Source: Paragonimus westermani
Taxonomy: Eukaryota; Platyhelminthes; Trematoda; Plagiorchiida; Troglotrematidae
NCBI GenBank assembly: GCA_008508345.1
Contig: QNGE01002643.1
Coordinates: 1-64,000, forward strand
Direction of reading: 5' to 3'
Length of the DNA stretch: 64,000 bases
The notes under the pieces were generated by a model, which saw nothing but the letters and a program-made list of their open reading frames with translations, did no database searches and was not told where the DNA came from. Positions 51,801 to 59,973 of the stretch are shown here, piece after piece (the stretch's first letter is position 1; the number at the start of each line of letters is the position of its first letter). The position numbers and the translations under genes are program-made.

Positions 51801-54150
51801 GTAATCAACATATCTGAAAAGGTGATTAGGAGTTATTATTAATTCAGCCCAGCAAGTGGAGGACACCACTCATTTTATTCTCTCTTACGAATACTCCAGG
51901 AGGTTTTGCTTGCGCGGTATCAAAAATATGTGGTTTCTTGAAAAATTCTTGCACAACATCCATGTCTGTTGAACTTAATTATCATGCAGTGACTCTAATC
52001 GATCATCCACGCATATCAGTAATTCGGTGTTCTCGACATTGAAGTCAAACGGCTCTCAATGATAATTTAAATGCTCCCGTTATTTGTCCATTATCTAGAT
52101 GAATAAAAACTTTAAAATCAGCAAGGAAGATCAATGGATTATGGACGAACGTGACGAGTCCGCTTGGAACCAAAAGTGATATCACAGGAACGATTTAACT
52201 ACCGTTTTCCTGTTCATTTTCAATCAACACAATCTTTTCTCACGTTCAAGGTTTCATGTAGTTTTCCCCCAGCCATCGATTGTCTCGTATTCGAAAGTTC
52301 ATTTGCAGCCCACCGAGAAAAATATAATTCTTAGAACGTCGGCATATGGTGCTTTTGCTCACTCAATTAATAAACACTTTTACTTTATTGACAACTCGGT
52401 TTCATCTCACGAAACAATGACAAAACATACCAAGAAAATATATATTCACTATATTGTACGAGTTTCCGAAACATATCTGGCAAATACAGTCTATCCCGAA
52501 TATTATTAATGACTGAATATTACGAAAAACCGCCAAACACATAAGCACTTGTCTGTTTCCTTGAAACCGCGAAAAACTGATGATCACAAAATTTTCCCAA
52601 GGCAATTCCCGGTTTTGCAATATCGCCGCTAATTTTTAAAGTCAAAGAAATAGGTGTAATCACACAACAGAATGCTTCACATAAGCATCTCTGCTCACCG
52701 ATATATAACCGGGCATTCAGCGAAGTCAAGTTGTACAACATTTACAGTCATTCGCAACGTTCGCGCTGAGAAAAAATTTCCATTCATCATTTTTTAACTG
52801 TTCAAAAGTCAACAAGCCGAAGACAATAAAAAACAAACTTTGGATGCTAATCCATTCCATATTCACTCTGAGCAGCGATACGGCGACATAAAAGCTTCAC
52901 AGACAGATAAAAAATGTGTTACCATTCGTCTTGTGGTTGTCGAAAACGATGGTGGATTTGGGTGACTGGGTTGACAGTTGAAGTGTTGGATTTTCCGTTT
53001 TGACGCTCAGATCTTGACACGTTGGTGACATCCAGTCGGTTGTTAATGAAGTGTTTAACAGTTTGTTGAGCATTGGAAAAATATTTTCTCTGCTTACTGT
53101 TAGAAGTCGATATTAGTATTTTATTATCCATTTTGTATCACTTTTGCTAGAGAGCCATCTCCAAATCCATGTAACTAGAGACTAACATTGGGTTTTATTC
53201 AGATTTTGTTGTTGAGTAGGTTCACTGTACTGTTTAAGATGTGCTTGATTGCATGTAAACGTAAGGTAACTGTAGTATGAAAACCACAATTTGGATAGAC
53301 ATGGCTACACATCTTGAGACTTGACTTCGTTAGAACGTAATGTGTCCGTCGGGTGTCCTATAATCAAACAGCAAACCATTTTAACTGTGTGGATATTGAA
53401 AACAAACTTCATATTAATCTAATTTTTTTTCCAAAGGTGAGTTCGCACCAACAAACCAATGCCTTCCTATGTATCTTGTAAAGTTTGTGATCTCAACCGT
53501 CAGGATCGGGAACCTCTAAAGTTTTTGTTTCACGCCACTTTACCACAATGTTTTCAAGATCACTCCAGGCATATAAAAGTGTAGGCTATTCGGGCGTTAG
53601 AGATATTTATACTAAGTCGTGGCAATTTGTATTTATCAACACTTGAAGCTTTGAAAGCTTTTTCCGTCGAGAGCTACTGCTTACTCTAATAAAAACTTAT
53701 CAAAAAAGTATTGTTCAAACTTGACGCAATAAATTATTCTGTCTTCCACATCCGTTTAGTTAAACAACATGAAGTATGAGCGTTATATGTTGATTAAAAA
53801 GCTTTTCCGAGCAGTTCCCGCAGTTATTCACCTATACCACATGTTTACCCGCCAATACTCTTGGTATACTTATCCCTGGGGGGCCGCAATCCTTGCAGCA
53901 TGATTCTTGTCATACTAGTGAAACGCCTATTGTTGGCCGTCAAACTGCCCAACCAACAAGCCACGTTAAACTATTTTCTATTGGAAACTACCATATTCAG
54001 TATCATCATCCAAAATCTCACTATTCATTATGTGACCAGTTGAAAAAGCAAAACGGACAACGAGATCCCGGCAGGTGGAAATGGCTATATGATTCTTATA
54101 AGTCAAGGTTTGCGTCTTATCTTTCTAGTAATGTACTTAAACTAAGATGA
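27702..54150 (+). CDS. TPH: Tryptophan 5-hydroxylase (aromatic amino acid hydroxylase), 12 exons located, N-terminus incomplete
   Basis: Iron- and tetrahydrobiopterin-dependent hydroxylase converting tryptophan to 5-hydroxytryptophan, the first step to serotonin. Exons: 27702-27888, 28687-28823, 29486-29553, 30934-30984, 32805-32903, 36407-36453, 38081-38216, 40549-40675, 44925-45020, 45688-45821, 49613-49763, 53899-54150. All phases fit and give 494 codons plus TGA. Order: second half of an ACT regulatory domain, catalytic domain from VPWFPRH, then an extra tail. Iron ligands are present: both His of CHELLGH and the Glu of FTIEFG. TPH is preferred to tyrosine hydroxylase because of CYFFTIEFG (Phe where TH has Trp), [20 protein letters not shown] and RTIKRPF. 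Some blocks ([25 protein letters not shown]) are more TH-like, so a minority chance of TH remains. Missing: the first ACT half and a proven start. AATAAA follows at 54338. Confidence 0.93.
27889..28686 (+). other. TPH intron A-B
   Basis: GT-AG, 798 bases. Nothing else seen. Intron B-C (28824-29485, 662 bases) and C-D (29554-30933, 1,380 bases) are likewise GT-AG and empty of recognisable elements. Confidence 0.8.
28687..28823 (+). CDS. TPH: TPH exon B: linker and start of catalytic domain
   Basis: Acceptor ctacaccag, donor gtaagt; phase 1 in, phase 0 out. The split Gly codon (G|GC) joins exon A. Encodes a charged linker, then [13 protein letters not shown] and [11 protein letters not shown]. 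The last block matches TPH (MYGSELDADHP) better than TH. Confidence 0.95.
29486..29553 (+). CDS. TPH: TPH exon C
   Basis: Acceptor aaaccag, donor gtaagt. Encodes [22 protein letters not shown], continuing directly from DADHP of exon B. Ends TA|, completed by T of exon D to give Tyr. Confidence 0.95.
30934..30984 (+). CDS. TPH: TPH exon D (51 nt)
   Basis: Acceptor ttttggttatag, donor gtacgt. Encodes [16 protein letters not shown] with split codons at both ends (Tyr in, Trp out). Matches the conserved pterin-hydroxylase block [13 protein letters not shown]3-TW. Confidence 0.95.
30985..32804 (+). other. TPH intron D-E
   Basis: GT-AG, 1,820 bases. Holds the Penelope 3' remnant with hammerhead motif at 32.4 kb; otherwise nothing seen. 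Confidence 0.8.
32160..32410 (+). mobile_element. Penelope-like element 3' remnant with hammerhead motif
   Basis: 32372-32408 contains CTGATGA, then GAAA, a self-complementary AACAAG/CTTGTT arm and CGCTAC. The same block lies downstream of the recognisable Penelope GIY-YIG remnant at 56.8 kb, so this is read as a 3' terminal piece of a related element. It lies in the TPH intron D-E. No coding part was recognised. Confidence 0.45.
32805..32903 (+). CDS. TPH: TPH exon E
   Basis: Acceptor gaattggcag, donor gtgaga. Encodes [19 protein letters not shown] and continues to HAGY, matching the family block (V-Y/F-x-EL-x-KLY-x-THAC ... GY). Split Trp in and split Ser out (AG|T). Confidence 0.94.
32904..36406 (+). 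other. TPH intron E-F
   Basis: GT-AG, 3,503 bases. Holds the SINE remnant at 35.2 kb. The rest is AT-rich with no recognised feature. Confidence 0.8.
35215..35310 (+). mobile_element. Degenerate SINE copy (tRNA end plus hammerhead remnant)
   Basis: gtgtgaaattccggtcgaat resembles a worn B box and is followed by gcactactg, tgacctataataagg, gacgaaa and cccgagtcc, the hammerhead order. The first core box lost its A (CTG-TGA). The CCT/AGG helix II and the short helix III survive. Intron E-F of TPH. Confidence 0.6.
36407..36453 (+). CDS. TPH: TPH exon F (47-nt small exon)
   Basis: Acceptor cccttataatgaaaag, donor gtaagt. Encodes [15 protein letters not shown], the highly conserved NIPQLEDVS block. 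Split Ser codons at both ends. It lies between introns of 3.5 and 1.6 kb and is easily missed by gene finders. Confidence 0.95.
36454..38080 (+). other. TPH intron F-G
   Basis: GT-AG, 1,627 bases. An ORF at 36684-36832 followed by a gtaagc looks exon-like but has no place in the hydroxylase. Nothing else recognised. Confidence 0.75.
38081..38216 (+). CDS. TPH: TPH exon G: pterin/substrate-binding part of catalytic core
   Basis: Acceptor tattttaaag, donor gtaagt. Encodes [18 protein letters not shown], then [18 protein letters not shown] and MYTPE. Contains the Arg (YIRH) and Thr (YTPEP) that bind the amino acid substrate in TPH structures. Confidence 0.96.
38560..39480 (-). mobile_element. 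Antisense Penelope-like element, N-terminal part and start of RT
   Basis: Minus-strand readings in order: 39440-39200 ([36 protein letters not shown]), 38987-38750 ([42 protein letters not shown]), then 38723-38680 ([20 protein letters not shown]). The last is the conserved Penelope RT opening motif (KPDKGSGVVLLDK). Frames shift between the blocks, and an 11-G run (39160-39170) interrupts the first. Below 38680 the reading dissolves into stops. Inserted antisense in TPH intron G-H. Confidence 0.85.
39160..39170. repeat. Homopolymer run of 11 G
   Basis: Directly visible; lies inside the antisense Penelope fragment and may be a length-unstable or assembly-sensitive site. Confidence 0.95.
39487..39523 (-). 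ncRNA. Hammerhead-like core before the antisense Penelope fragment (weak)
   Basis: Minus strand reads CTGATGA, G-AATTAC-C, GAAA, then AACAGCCGTT as a possible helix III. Box order and G-C closing of helix II fit a hammerhead, but no helix I can be drawn. It stands immediately 5' of the Penelope reading, where these elements are known to carry such ribozymes. Confidence 0.35.
39930..39965 (+). mobile_element. Isolated tRNA-like B box (possible SINE remnant)
   Basis: GTTCAAATCCA at 39946-39956 with upstream catgcacatgtgggtcag resembles the SINE head, but no A box or hammerhead follows. Not a complete tRNA: no cloverleaf can be drawn. Confidence 0.3.
40549..40675 (+). CDS. TPH: TPH exon H: iron-binding histidines
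   Basis: Acceptor cacgctattttag, donor gtaagt at 40676. Encodes [18 protein letters not shown] and [13 protein letters not shown]. The two iron-ligand His codons are at 40559 and 40574. [15 protein letters not shown] is the TH spelling of the motif (vertebrate TPH has DTCHELLGHVPLLAE), the main reason for caution over substrate class. Confidence 0.96.
41040..41705 (+). mobile_element. CR1-like LINE fragment, end of the reverse transcriptase ORF
   Basis: Readings in order: ISGVLQGSA (41060), [15 protein letters not shown] (41285), then [16 protein letters not shown] and [13 protein letters not shown] (41500-41610). These fit the CR1/Jockey-type tail (SGVPQGSVLGP, AAAKARR-L-I-RAF, KDI-LLE-VQRRATK, LPYEERLR-L). 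Stops and frameshifts throughout. Lies in TPH intron H-I. Confidence 0.8.
42330..42530 (-). mobile_element. SINE copy, minus arm of an inverted pair
   Basis: Minus strand carries the SINE order: head with a gtgattggctttgtggcta-like stretch, spacer caaggatgtgc, hammerhead remnant (42413-42369), tail gcttcctttcg. The core box reads CTGATTA, a change from CTGANGA expected to abolish cleavage. Faces the plus copy beginning near 42680. Confidence 0.75.
42680..42865 (+). mobile_element. SINE copy, plus arm of the inverted pair
   Basis: Contains ggacaaggatgtgcattac, CTGATGA (42758-42764), helix II GCTC/GAGT, then GAAG instead of GAAA, followed by the shared tail ggtttatctgaatgcgaacg and ggtggtgttcagtttg. 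Its second core box is mutated. Confidence 0.75.
43005..43085 (+). mobile_element. Very degenerate SINE/hammerhead remnant
   Basis: ggccggagtgaaatcctcat (worn B box) followed by gtataa, TTGACGA, gcgttaactagg and aaaaacttgggt keeps the order and spacing of the SINE hammerhead but has lost the closing helix. Confidence 0.4.
44925..45020 (+). CDS. TPH: TPH exon I: iron-binding glutamate, GC donor
   Basis: Acceptor aaatttcccag; exactly 32 codons, phase 0 both sides. Encodes [20 protein letters not shown] and [12 protein letters not shown]. The iron-ligand Glu codon is 44943-44945. The Phe before TIE is the TPH-type residue (Trp in TH). The donor is GC, in the context AAG|GCAAGT. Confidence 0.95.
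45021..45687 (+). other. TPH intron I-J, GC-AG type
   Basis: 667 bases, begins GCAAGT and ends cctgaag. The donor context AAG|GCAAGT is the optimal one known for GC-AG introns. No mobile element seen inside. Confidence 0.9.
45688..45821 (+). CDS. TPH: TPH exon J, flanked by two GC-AG introns
   Basis: Acceptor cttttattcctgaag. Encodes [22 protein letters not shown] and TFEEATEKM, diagnostic of TPH (human KHALSG, ECLITTFQ, SFEDAKEKM). Donor ATGAG|GCGAGT uses GC; only this position gives the phase needed for exon K (AG|A, Arg). The usual YFVSESF is changed to YFETSTF. Confidence 0.93.
47132..47155. repeat. (AAC)8 microsatellite
   Basis: Eight AAC units, directly visible, in TPH intron J-K. Confidence 0.97.
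47352..47396 (-). ncRNA. Type I hammerhead ribozyme, apparently intact
   Basis: Minus strand: GCACTA, CTGACGA, helix II GCTC/GAGC (perfect), GAAA with helix III ACTC/GAGT (no loop, as in schistosome hammerheads), cleavage after GTC, then TAGTGC exactly complementary to GCACTA (helix I). All core residues present. Confidence 0.85.
47558..47602 (+). ncRNA. Type I hammerhead ribozyme, apparently intact
   Basis: Plus strand: GCACTA 47558, CTGACGA 47564-47570, helix II GCTC/GGGC (one G-U pair), GAAA 47585-47588, helix III ACTC/GAGT, predicted cleavage after C47596, helix I partner TAGTGC 47597-47602. All core residues present. It lies 17 bases after the B box of the SINE. Confidence 0.88.
48765..49215. 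mobile_element. Palindromic SINE, second locus (full minus arm, truncated plus arm)
   Basis: Minus arm 48765-49050 is the most complete unit: A box TGGCGCAGTAG (48984-48974), B box GTTCAAATCCC (48939-48929), hammerhead, tail. Plus arm 49080-49215 has the leader and a good A box (TGGCACAGTGG, 49173-49183) and ends after gcctcatg, before the B box. The leaders of the two arms are complementary (gtggttgagcgttcagat against its reverse complement). In TPH intron J-K, 1.1 kb from the first palindrome. Confidence 0.85.
48867..48911 (-). ncRNA. Hammerhead ribozyme, core-mutated copy
   Basis: Same layout as the intact copies, with helix I GCACTA/TAGTGC and helix III kept, but the core reads CTAACGA (conserved G changed to A) and helix II is GCTC/GAGA with a mismatch. 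Expected inactive. Confidence 0.75.
49613..49763 (+). CDS. TPH: TPH exon K: end of catalytic domain
   Basis: Acceptor ctctgctttcag, donor gtaagt. Encodes [20 protein letters not shown] and then a helical stretch ending in VIVQSLDR. This aligns with the end of the catalytic core and the beginning of the C-terminal tetramerisation helix. Confidence 0.95.
49764..53898 (+). other. TPH intron K-L (proposed)
   Basis: GT-AG, 4,135 bases, AT-rich. A somewhat GC-richer patch lies near 50.55-50.75 kb. No recognised element. If the last exon is wrongly assigned, the true one may lie here. Confidence 0.55.
53899..54150 (+). CDS. TPH: Probable last TPH exon: 83-residue tail and stop
   Basis: Acceptor gcaatccttgcag at 53898, in phase with exon K. 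It stays open for 83 codons to TGA at 54148, with AATAAA 190 bases on. The tail is hydrophilic, with a His/Tyr-rich stretch ([13 protein letters not shown]) then a basic, Trp-containing end ([13 protein letters not shown]). Vertebrate TPH ends soon after the helix and has no such tail. Assignment rests on phase, splice signal, composition and position, not homology. A different last exon in the 4.1-kb intron is possible. Confidence 0.6.
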   Translation, partial: HDSCHTSETPIVGRQTAQPTSHVKLFSIGNYHIQYHHPKSHYSLCDQLKKQNGQRDPGRWKWLYDSYKSRFASYLSSNVLKLR

Positions 54151-54337
54151 TGAAGCTGTCATGGTTTGTTTTGTCTGTTTCTGTACAGAGTGAACATTTC
54201 AATTTAAAACTGTCAAAGGAGGGTGCCCACTGTACGGTAATTCCTACTATATCTTTGACTCGTGTAGCAACTATTTCTGCCTCGGTGTCAAAATGAATTC
54301 GTCCAAACAACCTGTAAGTGCGTTTGTTCCAGTTGCT

Positions 54338-54343
54338 AATAAA
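54338..54343 (+). promoter_or_regulatory. Polyadenylation signal candidate for TPH
   Basis: AATAAA about 190 bases after the TPH stop codon, on the same strand. It is the first consensus hexamer after the stop in my reading. Confidence 0.5.
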
Positions 54344-54350
54344 ACTTCTC

Positions 54351-56365
54351 ACAAAGGAGTCTAACGGTTACAAGCAGGTCAGTTAAATAGTTACCATGTG
54401 GAAACAAAGTTTATTTTTGATTGGCTCCCTCAAAGTTTTTTCCTCAGAACAGACGTTGTCTACTTGATCACGTAAACCTGCGGGCTGAACCCTACAGTTA
54501 GGCAGACATTCAAAACCTTCCGATGCATAGCAGTTGTGAAGAGTCGCTTACACTGGTCTGTTGGTTTCCTAAAAGCGAAAGTTTGCCCTATTTCCAGTCC
54601 CCAAATACTGACATAAGTGAATAAAAGCTGAAGTAGTGTAACATGTCACCGTTCATACCGGTATGATTTCCGGATCAGTTTGTAACTAACCACAAATGTT
54701 GTAAAGCTCTTCAACAGTTCAACATGTACGCCATACGCAAAACGAGGGTGCAAACAGCGATAACTCTACGCTAAAGTTGGAATACTGAAGTCGTAGATCA
54801 ATACAGGTTAAAAAACGCCTCTTATTCAAAGTTTAAAGCGTATGACAGTTAGTTGACTAATTCCTGCAAAAAACTTTAATGCCAGAAGATTGTGCAATAA
54901 CAAATAATTGGAAGAATAGGAAAGGTTGCCACACACAAAAGCGGTTTAACGTAAGACAGGATTAAAATGGATGACGTAGACCAAGTTATCTCCAATATAT
55001 CACATACCTCTTGTAGAGCTGACAACAGTCAAAGCATGAAACGTTCACAACTCAACCATCTTCACAGTTACCTGTGCTAATGTTAGGTCCAGTAGACAGC
55101 TCGTAGTTATACCACCTGTTAATTCGTAAAGTCATACTGGACGTTCTCGGTGCACAAAAGCATAAAGGGCTCGGAGGTAGTCAATGAGTGTGAACACAGA
55201 TAGACTGCGATAGAAAATATCTTCACGTTAATGTTCTACTGTTTTCCGAAATGAAACGTTTGTGAACGAAATGTGTGTGCACTTCAAAAAGTTGGATTTT
55301 TTATGTGAAAAAGGTTGTCAGATTTCATTCGGGTTAGAAAGTAAGTCGTGACTGACTACACGTCATAAAAATAAACCAAAAGTTGTCAATGACTGATCAA
55401 TGTGATCAAATCCATGACAAGCACAACACTGTAAATATTCAATCATCATCATAAAAGCATGGTAGTTAGTTTGAAATCATATTGCAGCGGCAAAATTTCG
55501 TTTAAATCGTGTCATTTTCACTGAGTGACGACAACGACGTTTGAGAATGACCTATTCGAAGTATGTTTGTAGTTAAATCAAGGAGATCTCACTATACCCA
55601 ACTTGAAGAAATGCATTCTTATGCTTGCTTTGCAGTCCAACTCAGATCGAAGCAGATGGGCCGCACGGGGGAGGGGATGCAAGCAATATACCGAGATAAT
55701 GACTGCACTACTCCAGGGAGTTTTGATTTCCGATTGATTTGGTATATGCTTGCAAGGCCTTACCGTCTACCTGTGACCAAGGTTCGGTTGTCATTTGCGA
55801 AGAACATCAAAAAATTGCGAATTATGAACTTTCCGTCAAAATGCTTACTAATGTACGACTAACTGTGAGACTACTTGACAGTGAGAAGCTTCTTCTTATT
55901 ACCTGCTTAGGAGGTTTCAATTCAAGTACGATTTCTATGGTTATTCGAAATCCCTAATCCCTCGTATCACAGTATGCTTACTCATCGAGTTTTTGAAGCT
56001 TAATGACAAGTTAAGCTTGTGCGGCAGCCTGATAAAAATGAGATTATTTTAACGTATAATTATTTTGTTGACAACGTTACATCAACGGGGATCACTGAAA
56101 TGTGATGGTCGTTCTACTAAGGGAATAGAATTTAGTTTCAGTGTGCAATACTGGGAACAGATGAGACCCAAGCGATGAATTCGTCTACATTCGGACTTGA
56201 ACGATCAATAAAAATGTAGATACATTTTGCAAACTAGAAATAGAGTTATAAATAATAGCAAGATGGTATGTGAAATACTTTTTTTCCAGTTTCTAGCACC
56301 ACGTCTTAATGATTGCACTTGGTTCGTAAACGACTCATCACATGAGGGCAGTAGTCAAGGCTGGA
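54351..56365. other. Intergenic stretch, nothing recognised
   Basis: Overlapping ORFs at 55563-55957 match no family known to me and lack clear splice context. No RNA gene or repeat seen. Confidence 0.45.
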
Positions 56366-56369
56366 TGAT

Positions 56370-56895
56370 GCACACTCACTTCCTTGTTCCTGTGGAACTA
56401 GTCACGTGAATCACACGACCAGGCGCTTATCTGAACGTATTCGTGAGCACTATCTAGCCTGGATCAACAGCAGAGTCATCAAGACAATTACCAGCGCAAG
56501 TGTTGCACACCTCGTTGATACAAATCATCCTGTCAACCTGGCCTCCTCTTTTCGTCTGATTTACCTAGTCAACGGCGGTCGCCCAAAAGCTGACAAATGC
56601 CGAATCTTGGCCACGGCTGAAGCAATCGGAATTCGACTGAATAATCCACCTTTGTGAGCACAGAAGCGCTTTGTTCAGGCGTTGAAGTTGCCACGGCCAA
56701 CCACCCACACCACGACAAATCAAAACGTCATGGTTCCAGTCATAATGGTGACATAATCGTATCAAAACGTTGTCTGCTTGTGAGCCTGTGACGTGTGCGA
56801 CCTCAATTGAACTGACAGCTCCGTTTCACATAAATGTTATGTATTTGGCTTGATGATGAATAAACGAAAACAAGCTTGTTCGCTACACCATTTTT
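56370..56895 (+). mobile_element. Penelope-like element: GIY-YIG endonuclease end and 3' terminus
   Basis: 56380-56700 reads SLPCSCGTSHVNHTTRRLSE, then RIREHYLAW, SASVAHLVDTNHPVNL, RILATAEAIGIRLNNPPL, stop, AQKRFVQALKLP. This is the C-terminal endonuclease domain of trematode Penelope-like elements, normally with a YIG-RTTRRLSERIREH block. Here YIG has become HVN, and the Cys codon after PPL has become TGA. The RT is missing. Followed by a terminal hammerhead motif. Confidence 0.85.
56845..56886 (+). ncRNA. Hammerhead motif at a Penelope-like element terminus
   Basis: TGGC (helix I), TTGATGA (consensus CTGATGA, one change), eight-base loop, CGAAA, self-complementary AACAAG/CTTGTT as helix III, cleavage expected after TTC, then GCTA pairing with TGGC. 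Matches the minimal hammerheads reported in Penelope-like elements; this copy is probably crippled by the first-base change. Confidence 0.6.
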
Positions 56896-59800
56896 CTGAT
56901 GAGTACTGTAGTGAAGATAAACGGTCACACCGTACTACTTACACCACTATTCAGTAGCAGCATGAATCGAAATGATCGCGGGACAAATACGAGAAGGATT
57001 ATTGGAGAGCAGCATCATGTGGAATGGCTTTCGCCACATGACGGAACTAAGACATGGTGTATAAAGCGTCTGGAGCATCTTTATATCAGTGTAGTGTGCA
57101 AATGAGTGTTTCTGTTCGTAGTCCCGTTGAGACGCATGAGTCGTGTATTGGTTTCCCCAAATAAACAACTTCTATGCCATCCGCCTTCTCGGTTCACAAC
57201 AGTACTATGAAGATTTTGAACCATTCCAGATGTCAGATATTGAGAGGCAGTTTATATGAAAGCACATTTTTTCGCAGCCACAGCGCAAACACTATTTTCG
57301 CAATGTTCCCAAGTAAGCACCACCTGACAGCAAACATGGACGCCGTTAATAATGTGGAAATAAAATGCAGAAACAAGATGTTTTCGTGGACCATTCTACC
57401 GGCTGTCAATTTGAAATAAACCCGGTTACAGTGTTTACGATCAGACTACAATCGCGAGTTAGACTGACTCTTTTGACAACCTAAGTAAACGAGTGATATT
57501 TTCGTTTTTCTAAACAAACTTGTCTGTCCCAAATAAACTCCGCTGAACATTGATTGCAAAACTGAGGAAGTATAAGTCGCCGGATTGATCAAGTGGCTGA
57601 AACTGAATTTCTGAAATTTTGCATGATTCATGACTCTGAATTGTTTACACTGGCTGCTGATGGTTAAAAGCAACTGCAAGGCGATCAGACGATGACGTGG
57701 TCAAAAGCTATGAAAGCCTTAGTGGTCCCGTTGAGCAAGGATGGTAGATGCCAGCTGTCTGGTTGCGAAGTTCCTGACCACCTACACCCCTGCTTGGTAG
57801 CACTGTTTGATATAACAGCGTGTCGTAGCTAATCGCCAGCCTTTATCCGTAGAGTTGCTAAGCTATTATTTCCATAATGATCCAGTGATTTGTATCTCCC
57901 TTTCCGCTTCTTGCATCTATGTTTGTTAACTATTTTACTACTCTGCGGACCACTGTCTGGACCTACAGTAGACTCAAGCTTAAAAATGACGATGGTGATG
58001 ATGTTAGGGTAAATATCGAAAAACGCAGTTGTTCAAAAGTTATTTGTGCAGTCGAGATAAACCACATTTTGTTTAAAGTTGTAAGCTACTGTTTCGCTAT
58101 CTACGTGCGTCTACTGAACAGTAATTAATAGGTCACTATTTTGGCTTTCGTCGCAGTGTGAAGCAAACCTCCGATTGAGGTGAGGATATGCATTTCTGGC
58201 ACAAAAACCAGTAACAACCTTCAGCTGCATCATCCACACTTCAACGTGTAACTGGAGCTAAACAACACCCGCATTCGATCATCCGTATACTGAGTAATAA
58301 AATTTCAATCGAAAATATCAAGATCTGAATAACCGTCGTACATTTTTGTGGGCTAAAGCAGTGCAAGCACATGAGAGGTGTAAAAATCACACGCAATCCT
58401 CTAACTCTACTGGCCGTCGCCTCGTGTGCTGACCGATGAGTATTTGCACCCTCATTCTGGTACTTTCTCTGAGGTCATAGAGTCGACCCCTGAAGTTTAG
58501 CTGGGTTGGCGAGATCCAATAAGATTGAGGTGAATGTCCATCACTTCGATAATAATCAATGAGATCCAGTGTTTGCTAGTAGTTCACTTGACCAGACTAA
58601 GAAGGCTGAAAAACTGTGTCCAAAATGTTTACCCAACCTGGGCCTAAATCGAACCCTCCGGAAGACGTTTTGATGCAATCCAGAATATCGAATGTGCTTC
58701 GTGAGTGTATTTCTGATTACACTGGATTTTGGTACACAATTCGTTAGAAGTACGCAAGGGCAACTTCGAAAGGGGATTTCAAACCGTGAAAACCAAAAAG
58801 GGATGAGGCACCTGAGGGTAATTACGATAAAATAGCTATCTTAGTTTTGTATAGAAACGATCAATACTTTTTTGGTCATATGGCCAACAGTGTTTTCTTT
58901 TAGTTTACTACTGCGCAAGGAATGGTATAACAATATCTAGCAAAGATGATCAATTTTGTTTTTCCCGGTTTTCTGGAAGCGGGTAAAGTTTGTTAATACT
59001 GGGAGAAAAAAGCTTTGTCAATGGAGATGGTCGTTTAGCTGAAGATGCAACGTTCAGATAGGTAGAGTATACGTCGATTTCCTCCAGGTCAGTTTCATTC
59101 GTGGCGGACTTGAACAATGAAAACAAAGAGAAAATAAATGACAGTTATTTGTTGTCAATTAGTTGTTACACAAAAGTGAATACAAACCGAAAGAGACATC
59201 TTGTGATGGCGTCCAGTTAACCGCAATAGCAGACGGTTATCTACAAACGATAGCCAGAAAGTCACCTAATGTGAAGCCTCAATTTTCAAAGAGATACAGA
59301 ATTCTCCGGTCAAATTAAATGTGAGATAAAAACTACACGTACACTCTTACACTATGAATACAAAACTAAAATGTCAGAGTGAAATGTTTGACATCTGATT
59401 CCGAAATGTTTGATTTCATTTCACGAAGGTAACTGTGAAATCAAAGGAGCAGCTGCAACTCAAAATTCGTAACGTTCATCAAACATCGTTAGTGGCCTAG
59501 TATGAACAAACTGTAACATGCTCATTTTCACTTTTTCTACAAGTTTTTTTTCTAAACTTATGTGTACTACTTAGATATGACGTCCTCATCAATTTAGACT
59601 CCATCTCTGGATAAAATTGATTCAAATAAGCTGTGTGTGAGAAAAAATCCTAATCGCATGTATGGTCATGGGTTCATAAAATGAGTGATTTTTGAACGTG
59701 ACTGCATGAAAAGAAGCTAAATAGAAGAGCTGGACGAAAAGCGAAATAAAACGCGAATTTTGAAACGCACTACTTCGAACAGCAATGAAACTCAGCTAAA

Positions 59801-59940
59801 GATGACAACATTTACAATCAGAACAGCTTGGTATCATGCACAGTTTTAGAGCGTCAGACTAGTTCACAAACAGAAATTAGAGTTGGGACAGACGTTCATG
59901 AAACACGAAAGTAGGAATGTCACTTCAGAATACACGTAAT
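56896..59940. other. Intergenic stretch, nothing recognised
   Basis: Short ORFs only. A moderately GC-rich patch at 57.66-57.85 kb and one at 58.38-58.50 kb resemble retroelement debris but carry no motif I can name. Confidence 0.4.
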
Positions 59941-59973
59941 TTAGCCTCTCAAACAGATAGGTCTCATTTTTAC

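Noticed and set aside
52150..52180. gtgacgagtccgcttggaac as a possible hammerhead
   Set aside because: The GAAA box and cleavage triplet are missing.
27702..54150. Calling the gene tyrosine hydroxylase
   Set aside because: Early exons look TH-like, but Phe in CYFFT, SISELK and ECLVTTFQ are TPH features.
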